From positions 1 through 36,511 of the forward strand of contig CALZYS010000011.1 of NCBI GenBank assembly GCA_945830345.1: DNA of 36,511 nt, read 5' to 3'. The position numbers and the translations under genes are program-made. Origin of the DNA: an uncultured Prevotella sp. (lineage in GTDB: Bacteria; Bacteroidota; Bacteroidia; Bacteroidales; Bacteroidaceae). The notes under the pieces are model-generated. The model saw only the letters and a list, made by a program, of their open reading frames with translations. It had not been told where the DNA came from and searched no databases. How positions within the stretch are numbered: the first letter of the stretch is position 1; each line of letters opens with the position of its first letter. Positions 22,462 to 31,683 of the stretch are shown piece after piece.

Positions 22462-24735
22462 ATGGAAGAAATGTCAAGCACCATACAGGATATATATCGC
22501 GATTTGCAAAATGATTTCTTTGCCGCCATTGAGAACATAAAAGATTATATACAAGAGAAAGGCGACCGCAAGGATATACTGTATAAGTTGCAACAGCTTG
22601 AGAGCGAGATGGAGCTTTCGTGCAGTTGGTGGAAAGAGCCTAAGACCTGCCCACCCGACGACGATATGCTCAACAGCTATTTCCTTCCAAAGCTCCGTAG
22701 GTTATGGGACGATTATATCTTTCTAGACTTGATGACCGTCAATAACAATTACCTCCTGTCATTGCGCAACAAGGTGAGGGCAAGCGGTCGCGACTGGTCG
22801 TGGGGCGAGATACGCAAGCGCTTGGAGGCTTTCGTATCGAACATCGCAGTGCTACAGTTGCAGAATGACAACGATGCCACCCAACAACGTTTGGAGGTGA
22901 TATACGAGGAGCAGAAGAAATATCGTCAGCAGATGTTCATATACGTCCTCACCGAGTTGAGGCTCTCTGAGGGCGACATACAGGAACTTGAGGAACTGCT
23001 GCTCACGCCCACCATTGACAACATCGACCAGAGGATGATTATCTCGGCTCTGACAATCAACGGACTCATATTGTTCGACCCTCTCAAGCTGCAACTCCTC
23101 GTCAACGTATATTGCAAGTCGGAGGACATACCCGTTAGGCAGTATGCCTTGGTGGGATGGGCTTTGACGTTGCCCCGCAAGCCATTTCATGCCGATGACA
23201 GTTTGGTGCAGATGATAAAACAGCTTCTTGATAACGACGCGACGGTGAGGGAGGAACTTGCCCAGTTGCAGATACAGTTAGCTTATTGCCAGTCGGCAGT
23301 CGAGGACTCTCGCAAGTTTCAGGAAACCATCATGCCCGATATAATGAAGGCCTCCAATATGCGATTTACCGACAAGGGTGTGGAAATGAAGGAAGACGAC
23401 CCTATGGACGACATCCTCGGGCGCAGCAATACCGAGAAGCAGATGGAGGAGATAGAGGCACGGATGCGCAGTTATATTGACAAGCGCAGTCAGGGCATGG
23501 ACCTCTTCTTCCAGGGCTTCAAGCACATGAAGCGCTATCCCTTCTTCAACGACATATCCAACTGGCTTGTGCCTTTCTATCACGAGCATCCCGACATTGC
23601 CAATGCCATGCGTCAGATGGGAGGCAATGGTATGCTCAACCTGATGCTCGATGCCCCGATGTGCGACAACGACAAATACTCCTTTGTCTTCGCCTTCCTT
23701 TCTATCATGAACAAGATACCCAAGGAGATTATCGAGCAGTTGCAGCTTGCCCCCGCTCCCGATAATGCCTATCGCGATTGGATGAGCGATCCCGCCATCA
23801 TTCGCCGCAACTACGTGCAGTCGCTCTATCGCTTCTTTGAGCTCTTCCCCTATGCCGAGAGCTTTGTCAATCCGTTTAAGGAACACTCCCCCATTTCCAT
23901 CAGTTACCCAAGAGCCTCGCTTATCATTGCCAATAGCATACTTATGCACACGCATTTCGACGACAACATTATCGACCTGCTAAAGTATTTCACCCGAATG
24001 GAATATGACGACGATGTACAATCTATCTTAGAAGAGTTTGACATCGATCGTGAAGACAGTTTCGATCTTTGCTATGTACGTGCTCTTAGACTTGCTCCTT
24101 TTATTTATGAAGCAGAAGACAGGGATGATTTCAAACATAACATAGAGTATTGCCTTAAGGTTAAGCCCGACAGTGTTCAGGTTAAAAAGTTATATGCCAA
24201 GTGGTTGTTTGCGTGTGAAAACTATCAAGAGGCAAAGACAATGTTCGACCAATTGATGGAGGCTCGTGACGGCAATCGCAACTTCATGTTCAGCTATGCC
24301 CTGTGCTGTCGCAAGTTGGGCGAATATGACGAGGCAAAGAAGATGCTGTTCCGTCTTGAATATGAACATCCCGACGACCGTGAGGCTTCTATTATGCTGG
24401 CCTCCATGCTTTTGCTCGACGGCAAGACTGAGGATGCCTTCAAGCGTGTGGAGCAAATGTCGGCCAAGGGTTTGGATGATGATGCGCGGAAAGAGTTGTT
24501 TGTCGTCCGTTCCCTATGTCTGTTGGCACTCAACAGGCGCGATGAGGCTGCCCGGTGTTATGCTCATTCCATAGGTCAGCTTAGCGAGTATTCAAATCCT
24601 TATCACCATGTTTCTGACGATATTCAGCATAACCTCGAAGAATACCGTCATTGTCTTAGGCAGTTGGGGTGGGATGACAAACTGATAGCACTTTTTATCT
24701 ACAAGGTGTATCAGTTGGTCAAAGCAATGGAGTGA
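22462..24735 (+). CDS. Large TPR / alpha-solenoid protein of unknown function
   Basis: 757 residues with no signal peptide and no TM segments. It is almost entirely helical: a Trp-rich N-terminal region (SCSWWKEPKTCP), a central helical region, and clear TPRs in the C-terminal third (VKKLYAKWLFACENYQEAKT; FSYALCCRKLGEYDEAKKML; DREASIMLASMLLLDGKTED). It is likely a cytoplasmic scaffold. The stretch about 24010-24240 uses more AT-rich codons than the rest. Its stop lies 17 nt inside the 3' end of the convergent PLD gene. It is probably co-transcribed with the upstream lipoprotein gene; a joint function is not established. Confidence 0.75.
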   Translation: MEEMSSTIQDIYRDLQNDFFAAIENIKDYIQEKGDRKDILYKLQQLESEMELSCSWWKEPKTCPPDDDMLNSYFLPKLRRLWDDYIFLDLMTVNNNYLLSLRNKVRASGRDWSWGEIRKRLEAFVSNIAVLQLQNDNDATQQRLEVIYEEQKKYRQQMFIYVLTELRLSEGDIQELEELLLTPTIDNIDQRMIISALTINGLILFDPLKLQLLVNVYCKSEDIPVRQYALVGWALTLPRKPFHADDSLVQMIKQLLDNDATVREELAQLQIQLAYCQSAVEDSRKFQETIMPDIMKASNMRFTDKGVEMKEDDPMDDILGRSNTEKQMEEIEARMRSYIDKRSQGMDLFFQGFKHMKRYPFFNDISNWLVPFYHEHPDIANAMRQMGGNGMLNLMLDAPMCDNDKYSFVFAFLSIMNKIPKEIIEQLQLAPAPDNAYRDWMSDPAIIRRNYVQSLYRFFELFPYAESFVNPFKEHSPISISYPRASLIIANSILMHTHFDDNIIDLLKYFTRMEYDDDVQSILEEFDIDREDSFDLCYVRALRLAPFIYEAEDRDDFKHNIEYCLKVKPDSVQVKKLYAKWLFACENYQEAKTMFDQLMEARDGNRNFMFSYALCCRKLGEYDEAKKMLFRLEYEHPDDREASIMLASMLLLDGKTEDAFKRVEQMSAKGLDDDARKELFVVRSLCLLALNRRDEAARCYAHSIGQLSEYSNPYHHVSDDIQHNLEEYRHCLRQLGWDDKLIALFIYKVYQLVKAME

Positions 24736-25990
24736 GCAAGTGGGCAAACCATCCCACAAACTTCTTCCATGGCGTGCGCCATTTGTTCCAGTATTCCTCG
24801 GTCAGTATGTCGCAGTCCTTCTTGTCGTTGTCGAAGAGTCGGCTCAGTTCGGCTGTCACGTGCTTGTCTAATATGACGGCATTCTCCTCGTAGTCGAATC
24901 TCAGGCTTCGTGCGTTGAGGTTGGCACTGCCCACCGTGCAGAACTTTCCATCCACCATTATCACCTTTGTGTGGTGGAAGCCCGGTTTGTAGAGATAGAT
25001 GTGACACCCGTGCTTCATCAGTCGGTGGACGTTGTAGAAAACGCAGTCGGGAGTCAGCGGTATGTCGCTCCTCAGCGACACCATAATCTCCACCTTCACT
25101 CCTCTCTCTGCAGCCCTACGCAATGCCTTCTTCAGTCGGGGGCTCAGCGTGAGATAGGGATTGACGAGCTTGATGCTGTCCTTGGCGGCATCTATGGCAT
25201 TGGCATAGAAGTCGCGTATGATGCGGTTGGTGGTTCGCGGTTCGCGGTTCACTATTCCCACCATCTGCTTGTGCGCCGACTCGGTGGTGTCGGGTTTCAG
25301 CCCTGTCATCTCCACCTTCTCGTATGCCCTGAAGTATTTCTTTCCCCAGATATTCTGCTCGGTCACCTTGTTCCATATCCTCAGGAATATCATCTGCAAC
25401 TGGCTCACCGCCCCTCCCTCTATTCGGCAGTGCATGTCGCGCCATTTGCCCACCTGCTCCGTACCTTTTATATAATAGTCGGCCACGTTCATGCCTCCCG
25501 TGTATGCCACATTGCCGTCGATTACAACAATCTTGCGGTGGTCGCGTGTGAAGACATGGTTGACCCAGGGAAAGCGCACGGGGTCGAACTCATATATCTC
25601 AATTCCGTCGGCACGCAGTTTCTCTACGTGCGAGCGCTTCAGTGGACGGTTGTTGGAGTCGTTGCCGAATCCATCGAAGAGCGCGCGCACCTCCACTCCC
25701 TCCTTCACCTTCAGGCGCAGAAGGTCGAATAGGGCCGATGCTATCGAGTCGTTGCGAAAATTGAAATATTCCAGATGCACGCTGCTCTTTGCCTGTCGTA
25801 TGGCGGCAAACATATCGTCAAATTTCTCCTGTCCGGAGGTAAGCAGTGTCACGCTGTTGTTATGGGTGAATACCACCCCGTCTTTCTCCAAAGTCTGCTT
25901 GATAACCGTGTCGCTGCTTTGCAGTATCAGCGACACGGCCACTAGCAAAAGTATTGTCTTTAACTTCTTTAACTTCCCCAAAAAAATCAT
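24719..25990 (-). CDS. Phospholipase D-family protein, cardiolipin synthase-like
   Basis: 423 residues with one N-terminal hydrophobic segment (about 8-25, KTILLLVAVSLILQSSD). Two complete HKD motifs are present: HRKIVVID (His151, Lys153, Asp158) followed by GNVAYTGGMN, and HTKVIMVD (His340, Lys342, Asp347) followed by GKFCTVGSAN. This arrangement is that of bacterial cardiolipin synthases, which join two phosphatidylglycerols; other PLD activities cannot be excluded. A single anchor instead of the usual two TMs fits the ClsB/ClsC type or an exported form. ATG 25990 overlaps the stop of the regulator gene upstream (ATGA), so the two are coupled; an in-frame ATG at 26014 is less likely. Confidence 0.87.
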   Translation of the reverse strand: MIFLGKLKKLKTILLLVAVSLILQSSDTVIKQTLEKDGVVFTHNNSVTLLTSGQEKFDDMFAAIRQAKSSVHLEYFNFRNDSIASALFDLLRLKVKEGVEVRALFDGFGNDSNNRPLKRSHVEKLRADGIEIYEFDPVRFPWVNHVFTRDHRKIVVIDGNVAYTGGMNVADYYIKGTEQVGKWRDMHCRIEGGAVSQLQMIFLRIWNKVTEQNIWGKKYFRAYEKVEMTGLKPDTTESAHKQMVGIVNREPRTTNRIIRDFYANAIDAAKDSIKLVNPYLTLSPRLKKALRRAAERGVKVEIMVSLRSDIPLTPDCVFYNVHRLMKHGCHIYLYKPGFHHTKVIMVDGKFCTVGSANLNARSLRFDYEENAVILDKHVTAELSRLFDNDKKDCDILTEEYWNKWRTPWKKFVGWFAHLLTPLL

Positions 25991-28900
25991 TTCTTCCTGT
26001 GCGCAAGTCGCCACTCCAATGGCGACATTCCAAATTTGTCCTTGAATATGTTGATGAAGTTTTCAGCCGTGATGAATCCCACGTTGATTGCAAGCTCCGA
26101 CAGGTTGATGTCGGTGCGCTCGAGCAATGTGCAGGAATGGCGCAATCTCAAGTCGCGCACTAATTCCGCCGGGGTCTTCTGTGTGATGGCCTTAATGCGA
26201 TGGAAGAACGGCACGCGTCCCATACCCATTGCCGACGACATCTCTTCGAGATTAATCTGTCCTCTACTCATGTTCTGAAGTACATACTGTTCCACGTTGC
26301 GCATCAGTTGCTCGTCCATGGCGTTGTTCATCGAATATTCGCCAATGGTCTTTCCCTCTCCATAGTATTCCATTCCCGGAGCCTGTGGCAGTTCTTTCTT
26401 CTCTTCCTCCTCAGGTTTGTCTTCTGGCTTGGATTCAGGTTTGATACCCTCAGGCAGTGCCTTTATCTGTCCCTCCATCTCTCCGGCCATGTCGTCGTAG
26501 TTGACGGTGGCAGTGGTCATACTTGCATTATATCCCTCAAGACGTCGTGTCTCCTGACCCTCAATCACACCGCTCATGTCGATGTTCATCTGCAGTCCGA
26601 GCAGTCGGTTGAATCTCACTGCAGCCTCCTGCATGTTGAACGGCTTGGCGAGATAGTCGTCAGCCGACACTGTGATGTTGCGCTCCTTCATCTCGGCTGC
26701 ACTGAGCACTCCGTTGGTCATCAGCACAAACTTTATGTCGTGGGTGCGCTTGTTGGTCTTTATCTTGTTGCACAATTCACTGCCAGTCAGCTTGGGCATA
26801 ATCTCCTTGCATACCACGATGTCGGGCTTGAGCACCTCCAGGTCGGTGAAGGCGTTCATGCTGTCGTCATATGTGTGTATGGTATAAACCTGTCCGAGGT
26901 GGGCTGTGATGAAATTGAGGAAGTCCTTGTTGTCATCCACAATTGCCACCACATATTTCTGTGTCTCTAATTTCTCCCTTGGCGGACGTATGGTGGCTGT
27001 GAGTTCGGCAGTCTCGCCCAACAGTTTCACCTCGCCACGATCGTTCAACTGCAGTCGGTCGGCCGCAAGTGTTGTTGCCTTAGCCTCGGGGTCTTCGAGA
27101 TACATCTGCATCTCTGATATGCGCGTGATGATTTGCAGCATCTGGAAGTGTAGCGAGTTCACCTGCTCCTTCTGGTCAACTGTTGTGGCAGTCTCTGATA
27201 TGTTTCCGATGATGGATGTCATGCGAGCCATCGGTTGGCGTAGGTCGTCGCTTGCCGCCTTCAGTTCCTCGCGCTGGCGTGCCAGTTCGTTTATCACTTC
27301 CTTCTTCTTCGACCATATATATATTATGCGCTTCGACGTGACTCGGTAGATATACACCGCCGAGATAATCACGATCACATATACGAGTATCATCCACCAT
27401 TGCATCCACCAGGGGTTGCTTATCTCAATCACGAGCACTCTCTCCTGGCGGCTCACGGCTCCGTCGGCACTCATCGCCTTGACATGAAGTGTGTATTTGC
27501 CGCTCTTCAGGTTCTTGAATGTCACTCCGTGCTGCAGTGGGTCGGCGTTGCGCCATTCACTGTCAAGTCCCTCCATCCAATACATGAATTGCAGTCGCTC
27601 GCCTTGGTTGTAGTTGCCGGCTGAGAATTTTATGGTGAATGTGTTCTGGCTGCTCGTCAGGTCGAGTTTGTTGCTCTCGTTGAGTGCCTGCGGCAGTGTC
27701 ACCAGTCCGTTGTATTCGTGTCCTGTCTGTATCTCAGTTTCTCCGATGAAGAGTTGTGTCAGCATCACTCTCGGCAGCGAGTTGGTGTCGTCCTTGCTTC
27801 TCTCGCTAATCCAGTTCACTCCATACAATCCGCCGAACACCACGTTGCCGTCGTTCTTGCATAGTATTGACCCGGAATTGAACTCGTTGCTCTGCAGGCC
27901 GTCTGAGAGGTCGTAGTTATAGAGTCCATAACTAAACACGTCGCCCACATGGTCGCCCTGTACTACCACCCTGCACACTCCACTGCTCGTAGTCAGCCAT
28001 ATATTCTTGTTTTTGTCCTCAGTGATACCGCATATGCAGTTGTTGCATAGTCCGTTGTCCTCGGTGATGTAGTTGAGGCTGTCGTTCTTGAGGTTGAGCA
28101 CGTTCACACCGTCTCTTGTTCCTATCCATATCAGTCCTCTTGAGTCCTGAATCACTTGTGTCACATAGTCGTTGGTGAATTTCTTGAGATTGGTGGAGTT
28201 ACCTGTATAAACCCTCTTCTCCGTCGTCGAGAGGTTGAGTATCATGAGTCCCTCGTTGGTTCCCACGAGCATGTTGTTGTTGCTGCCGTAGTGTAGCGAT
28301 GTGATCATGTTTGTGTTGAGCTTGCCGCTTTCCTTGGTGTATGTGGAGAATGTGTTCATCTTGGGATTGAACACCTGCAGACCGCCGTTTGTGGCAATCC
28401 ACAGACTTCCCGAACGGTCGCTACACAATGCGTTGATATGGTCGTCGATGAGGGTGTTGGTGTTGTTGCTGTCCCTCTGTGCCGAATAGATGGTAGTGCC
28501 ACTGGCTTGTATTCGTGCCAGTCCGTTTTCGGGTGATCCCACCCACAGGCTACCGTCCTTTGTGGTTGTCATCGCACTCACTTTCAGGCTTGCCAACAGT
28601 CCCACGTAGTCAAGCACGCCACTGTTGCTCGTGCCATACCACACCTTGCCCTGTGCATCCTGGGTCATGGCTGTGATGTCGCCGAGGAATGCCGACTGGA
28701 ATTTGTATATGTTCTTGCCGTAGTATGCCACTCCGGCTTTCTCCGTTCCCACCCATAGCAGGTCGGTGTCGTCCACATACACGCTCAGTATGCTCTTCTG
28801 CGTCTCCGACGATCTTGTCCTGTCGTTGATGGCTCGCGGTTCCACGCTTTCCATCTCGTGGGTGTTGACATTCATTCTTATCAGTCCTGCTCGGTCGGTG

Positions 28901-29757
28901 GCAATCCATATATTTCCGCTTCGGTCGCCCGCCATTGCGAATACGCTGCGATCGACGTTGTTGTCCGTCATTCCGAGTTGGTCGCCGATGGATGTATTCC
29001 AGGTGTTGTTGTTCTTGTTATACACCATAAGCGTGCCATGTCCGTATAGCCAGATGTTGTCTATTTGGTCGGCAAACGCCTTCAATGATGTGGAGTGTCT
29101 CAGCCCTTGTTCGGCGATGTTGCTGTTTATCCACAGAGTGCGCTGCTGGTGACTGATGTCGCAGCATGCTATCGTGCCGTTTTCATACACAATGAGCGCT
29201 CCCTCCCTACATTCGCTTATCGACACCACCTTGCCTTCGGGTATTCCCTTTGTGTCGGCAGTGTAGCTGAACTCGTACATCAGCTGCTGCTGAGTGTTGT
29301 ATGCCAAGATTCCCCTTTTTGGGATATACATCCACATGTTCTTTCGCTGGTCGATATACACGATTTGGGGTGCCTCGTTGAGCCCCATCTTCGAATATAC
29401 CTGCTTCATGTCGCGCTCAAAACTCTCTGTCTGTGGATGATAGATGCACATCCCCGATGCGGTCTCCACCCACAGGTTGCCGTCGAGCGACTCCTGAATG
29501 CCTGATATGTAGCTGTCGGGTAGCGACGAGCCGTCCTGCGAGTTGCATTGGAAGTTTTTGAATGTATAGCCGTCGTATCGGTATAGTCCGGCAGGCGTGC
29601 CAAACCATACATATCCTCGCGCGTCCTTCAGTATGCAGTTTATCTGACTGCTGTTGAGCTTGTTGCGCGCGTCCAATGTCTTGAAGTAGAATACGGCTGC
29701 CACCGTCAGCGGTAGTAGCAGTAGAGCTATGATGAGTAACTTCCTTGTTCTTTTCAT
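25987..29757 (-). CDS. Degenerate hybrid two-component regulator: propeller sensor, TM, receiver, AraC; no kinase
   Basis: 1256 residues with the outline of a Bacteroides hybrid two-component system: N-terminal signal/TM (about 7-25), two beta-propellers of reg_prop repeats (YVWFGTPAGLYRYDG, GSLWIATNGGLQVFN, GLIWIGTRDGVNVLN), a Y_Y_Y domain (about 690-775), a TM segment near 785-805, a dimerisation helix, a receiver (about 930-1045), an acidic Pro/Glu/Lys linker and an AraC HTH (about 1155-1255). The kinase is missing. The HisKA site reads DDLRQPM (Asp837 where His is expected), there is no HATPase domain, and the receiver phospho-acceptor Asp is Lys984 (IVVCKEIMP). The receiver's acidic pair, Thr and Lys (YLAKPF) remain. 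It should work as a membrane-bound, phosphorylation-independent regulator. It follows kdsD by 30 nt. Confidence 0.88.
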   Translation of the reverse strand: MKRTRKLLIIALLLLPLTVAAVFYFKTLDARNKLNSSQINCILKDARGYVWFGTPAGLYRYDGYTFKNFQCNSQDGSSLPDSYISGIQESLDGNLWVETASGMCIYHPQTESFERDMKQVYSKMGLNEAPQIVYIDQRKNMWMYIPKRGILAYNTQQQLMYEFSYTADTKGIPEGKVVSISECREGALIVYENGTIACCDISHQQRTLWINSNIAEQGLRHSTSLKAFADQIDNIWLYGHGTLMVYNKNNNTWNTSIGDQLGMTDNNVDRSVFAMAGDRSGNIWIATDRAGLIRMNVNTHEMESVEPRAINDRTRSSETQKSILSVYVDDTDLLWVGTEKAGVAYYGKNIYKFQSAFLGDITAMTQDAQGKVWYGTSNSGVLDYVGLLASLKVSAMTTTKDGSLWVGSPENGLARIQASGTTIYSAQRDSNNTNTLIDDHINALCSDRSGSLWIATNGGLQVFNPKMNTFSTYTKESGKLNTNMITSLHYGSNNNMLVGTNEGLMILNLSTTEKRVYTGNSTNLKKFTNDYVTQVIQDSRGLIWIGTRDGVNVLNLKNDSLNYITEDNGLCNNCICGITEDKNKNIWLTTSSGVCRVVVQGDHVGDVFSYGLYNYDLSDGLQSNEFNSGSILCKNDGNVVFGGLYGVNWISERSKDDTNSLPRVMLTQLFIGETEIQTGHEYNGLVTLPQALNESNKLDLTSSQNTFTIKFSAGNYNQGERLQFMYWMEGLDSEWRNADPLQHGVTFKNLKSGKYTLHVKAMSADGAVSRQERVLVIEISNPWWMQWWMILVYVIVIISAVYIYRVTSKRIIYIWSKKKEVINELARQREELKAASDDLRQPMARMTSIIGNISETATTVDQKEQVNSLHFQMLQIITRISEMQMYLEDPEAKATTLAADRLQLNDRGEVKLLGETAELTATIRPPREKLETQKYVVAIVDDNKDFLNFITAHLGQVYTIHTYDDSMNAFTDLEVLKPDIVVCKEIMPKLTGSELCNKIKTNKRTHDIKFVLMTNGVLSAAEMKERNITVSADDYLAKPFNMQEAAVRFNRLLGLQMNIDMSGVIEGQETRRLEGYNASMTTATVNYDDMAGEMEGQIKALPEGIKPESKPEDKPEEEEKKELPQAPGMEYYGEGKTIGEYSMNNAMDEQLMRNVEQYVLQNMSRGQINLEEMSSAMGMGRVPFFHRIKAITQKTPAELVRDLRLRHSCTLLERTDINLSELAINVGFITAENFINIFKDKFGMSPLEWRLAHRKK

Positions 29758-29787
29758 TGTTTTTATTCTTTTTGTGTCGATAATTCC

Positions 29788-30735
29788 TTATATCATACAT
29801 GAATAATGGTCAACTACGCCAAGCAGGTGGTTGTGCTTGTCAGCCACGAGCACCGAGTGTATCTTGTATCTGCTCATGATATTCTGCACCTCGGAAATCT
29901 TCGTGTCGGTGCTCACCGTCTTCGGTCGGGTAGTCATGATGTCTGCCACTGTCTTGTCGAAGAACTGTGCCTTCCATTTCTCCATTGCCCTGCGTATGTC
30001 GCCGTCGGTGATGAGACCTGCTATTTCTCCGTCGCGCTCGGCTATTCCAAGTCCTAATTTGCCCTTGCTCACATGGATGATGGCGTCGCCCAGGTGCATC
30101 TCTGGAGTGATTACCGGCATTTCTTCCGTGCGCATCACGTCTCCCGCTGTTGTCAGCAGTCGCTTGCCGAGTTCGCCTCCAGGGTGGAATTGTGCGAAGT
30201 CCTGTGGCTTGAAGTTGCGCTTCTCCATCAGTGCCACTGCCATTGCGTCGCCCATGGCGAGTGTGGCAGTGGTGCTGCTTGTAGGTGCAAGGTTCAGTGG
30301 GCATGCTTCCTTGCTTACGCTCACGTTGATGTGGTAGGTGCTGTATTTGGCGAGTAGCGACGAGGGATTGCCGCTCATGCCGACGATTGGAATCTCCATA
30401 TGTAGCACCATTGGTATGAATCTCAGCAGTTCGTCGGTCAGTCCCGAGTTGGATATTGCCAACACCACGTCGTCCTTGGTCATCACTCCGAGATCGCCGT
30501 GGAACACGTCGAGCGGATTGATGAAAAACGAGGGCGTGCCCGTGCTCGACAGTGTGGCTGCTATCTTAGCACCGATATGTCCGCTTTTGCCCACTCCGGT
30601 AACGATCACCTTACCATGGCAGCGGAATATCAGTTCGACGGCATTGTCGAAATTGTCGTCTATCTGAGGTATCAGTCCCATCAGGGCTTCCGCCTCGTCC
30701 TTTATACATTGTATTGCGTAGTCTCGAGCTTTCAT
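29788..30735 (-). CDS. kdsD: D-arabinose-5-phosphate isomerase
   Basis: 315 residues. It interconverts ribulose-5-P and arabinose-5-P, the first step to KDO for the LPS inner core. A SIS domain (about 30-170: IVTGVGKSGHIGAKIAATLS, SNSGLTDELL, STTATLAMGDAMAVALME) is followed by FHPGGELGKRLL and two CBS domains (about 200-315). This is the full KdsD/KpsF/GutQ architecture. It lies downstream of kdsA on the same strand, so adjacent genes make the precursor and the product of KDO synthesis. ATG 30735 follows an AATTCCT-type tandem repeat directly. Confidence 0.95.
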   Translation of the reverse strand: MKARDYAIQCIKDEAEALMGLIPQIDDNFDNAVELIFRCHGKVIVTGVGKSGHIGAKIAATLSSTGTPSFFINPLDVFHGDLGVMTKDDVVLAISNSGLTDELLRFIPMVLHMEIPIVGMSGNPSSLLAKYSTYHINVSVSKEACPLNLAPTSSTTATLAMGDAMAVALMEKRNFKPQDFAQFHPGGELGKRLLTTAGDVMRTEEMPVITPEMHLGDAIIHVSKGKLGLGIAERDGEIAGLITDGDIRRAMEKWKAQFFDKTVADIMTTRPKTVSTDTKISEVQNIMSRYKIHSVLVADKHNHLLGVVDHYSCMI

Positions 30736-30740
30736 TTTTG

Positions 30741-30770
30741 ATTAGGAATTAGGAATTAGGAATTAGTAAT
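30741..30770 (+). repeat. Tandem ATTAGGA repeat before kdsD
   Basis: Plus-strand ATTAGGAATTAGGAATTAGG and onward, three and a half units of 7 nt. It sits between kdsD and the ATTAAAGA array that follows kdsA. Confidence 0.8.
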
Positions 30771-30782
30771 GAATCCGCATCC

Positions 30783-30846
30783 GAACTTTAATTCTTTAAT
30801 TTTTTAATTCTTTAATTTCTCGATAAGCTCATAAAGCTTATCGAGA
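30783..30846 (-). repeat. Composite element at the kdsA 3' end: perfect 12-bp hairpin plus ATTAAAGA array
   Basis: On the minus strand TCTCGATAAGCT (30835-30846) pairs with AGCTTATCGAGA (30818-30829) around a 5-nt loop, and an AATTAAAGAATTAAAAAATT array ending in AAAGTTCGG follows at once (30783-30817). The hairpin and first repeat encode the last kdsA residues (LDKLYELIEKLKN). Confidence 0.85.
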
Positions 30847-31559
30847 CACATCATGTTCGCCGCATCGCTCAGTCCCTTGTCGGGGTCGGGATGCACCTCA
30901 AAGAACCATCCGTTTGCCCCGAAGGCCTTGGCAGCAAGCGCCATCGCCGGCACAAACTGTCGGTCTCCGCCCGTCTTGCCTCCTGCGCCACCCGGTCGCT
31001 GCACGCTGTGGGTACAGTCCATCACCACCGTCGGCGTTATCTGCAGCATGTCGGGGATATTGCGGAAATCCACTATCAGGTTGTTATATCCGAACATGTT
31101 GCCCCTCTCGGTCAGCCACACGTCCTTGGCTCCAGCCTCACGTGCCTTCTCCACAGGATAGCGCATGTCGTTGCCGCTCAGGAATTGCGCTTTCTTGATG
31201 TTCACCGTCTTGCCCGTCTTGGCGGCAGCCACAAGCAAGTCAGTCTGTCGGCACAGGAATGCCGGTATCTGTATCACATCTACCACCTCGCCCACGGGCG
31301 CTGCCTGCCAGCTCTCGTGGATGTCGGTGAGCAACTTTAGTCCATACTTGCTCTTGATGTCTGCCAGCATCTGCAGTCCCTTGTCCATTCCCGGACCTCG
31401 GAATGAGCGGATTGATGTTCGGTTGGCCTTGTCAAACGAGGCCTTGAATATGATGTCGGTGCCCAACTTGTCGTTTATCCTGACAAGCTCTTGCGCCACA
31501 GTGTCGAGCAGTTCGGCTGACTCTATCACGCACGGACCGGCTATGAATCTCTGTTGCAT
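30804..31559 (-). CDS. kdsA: 2-dehydro-3-deoxyphosphooctonate aldolase (KDO-8-phosphate synthase)
   Basis: 251 residues. It condenses PEP with arabinose-5-P to KDO-8-P in the cytoplasm for LPS. Family motifs: FIAGPCVIES, FKASFDKANRTS, FRGPGMDKGL, LTDIHES, IQIPAFLCRQTDLL, FGYNNLIVDFRN, DCTHSVQRPGG and the C-terminal FFEVHPDPDKGLSD. The substrate-loop Asn and metal-site Cys context look complete. ATG 31559 is the start, with a -7 TATCTTTG 29 nt upstream. It heads the minus-strand group kdsA-kdsD-regulator-PLD. Its last codons are built from an inverted repeat and an ATTAAAGA array. Confidence 0.97.
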   Translation of the reverse strand: MQQRFIAGPCVIESAELLDTVAQELVRINDKLGTDIIFKASFDKANRTSIRSFRGPGMDKGLQMLADIKSKYGLKLLTDIHESWQAAPVGEVVDVIQIPAFLCRQTDLLVAAAKTGKTVNIKKAQFLSGNDMRYPVEKAREAGAKDVWLTERGNMFGYNNLIVDFRNIPDMLQITPTVVMDCTHSVQRPGGAGGKTGGDRQFVPAMALAAKAFGANGWFFEVHPDPDKGLSDAANMMCLDKLYELIEKLKN

Positions 31560-31587
31560 ACTAAGTAGGTTTTTTATTTATTTGGTG

Positions 31588-31595
31588 CAAAGATA
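31588..31595 (-). promoter_or_regulatory. -7 promoter element for kdsA
   Basis: The minus strand reads TATCTTTG (TAnnTTTG), 28 nt before the ATG. No clear -33 was seen. Confidence 0.55.
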
Positions 31596-31670
31596 CAAAT
31601 TATCTTGGGATAATTGTTGTTATTAACTACTTTTAACGCTGATTATGTCACTTTTTCTCTATTTTTGCCG

Positions 31671-31678
31671 TAACTTTG
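31671..31678 (+). promoter_or_regulatory. -7 promoter element for the FAD-dependent protein gene
   Basis: TAACTTTG ends 5 nt before the ATG at 31684, so transcription should start at or very near the start codon. Confidence 0.5.
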
Positions 31679-31683
31679 CACCT

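Noticed and set aside
23278..23955. Long minus-strand frame opposite the TPR gene (225 codons)
   Set aside because: Antisense shadow of a well-supported gene; His/Gly/Val-rich composition typical of reverse-complement frames. The same applies to 6329-7078 and 13215-13952 on the minus strand.
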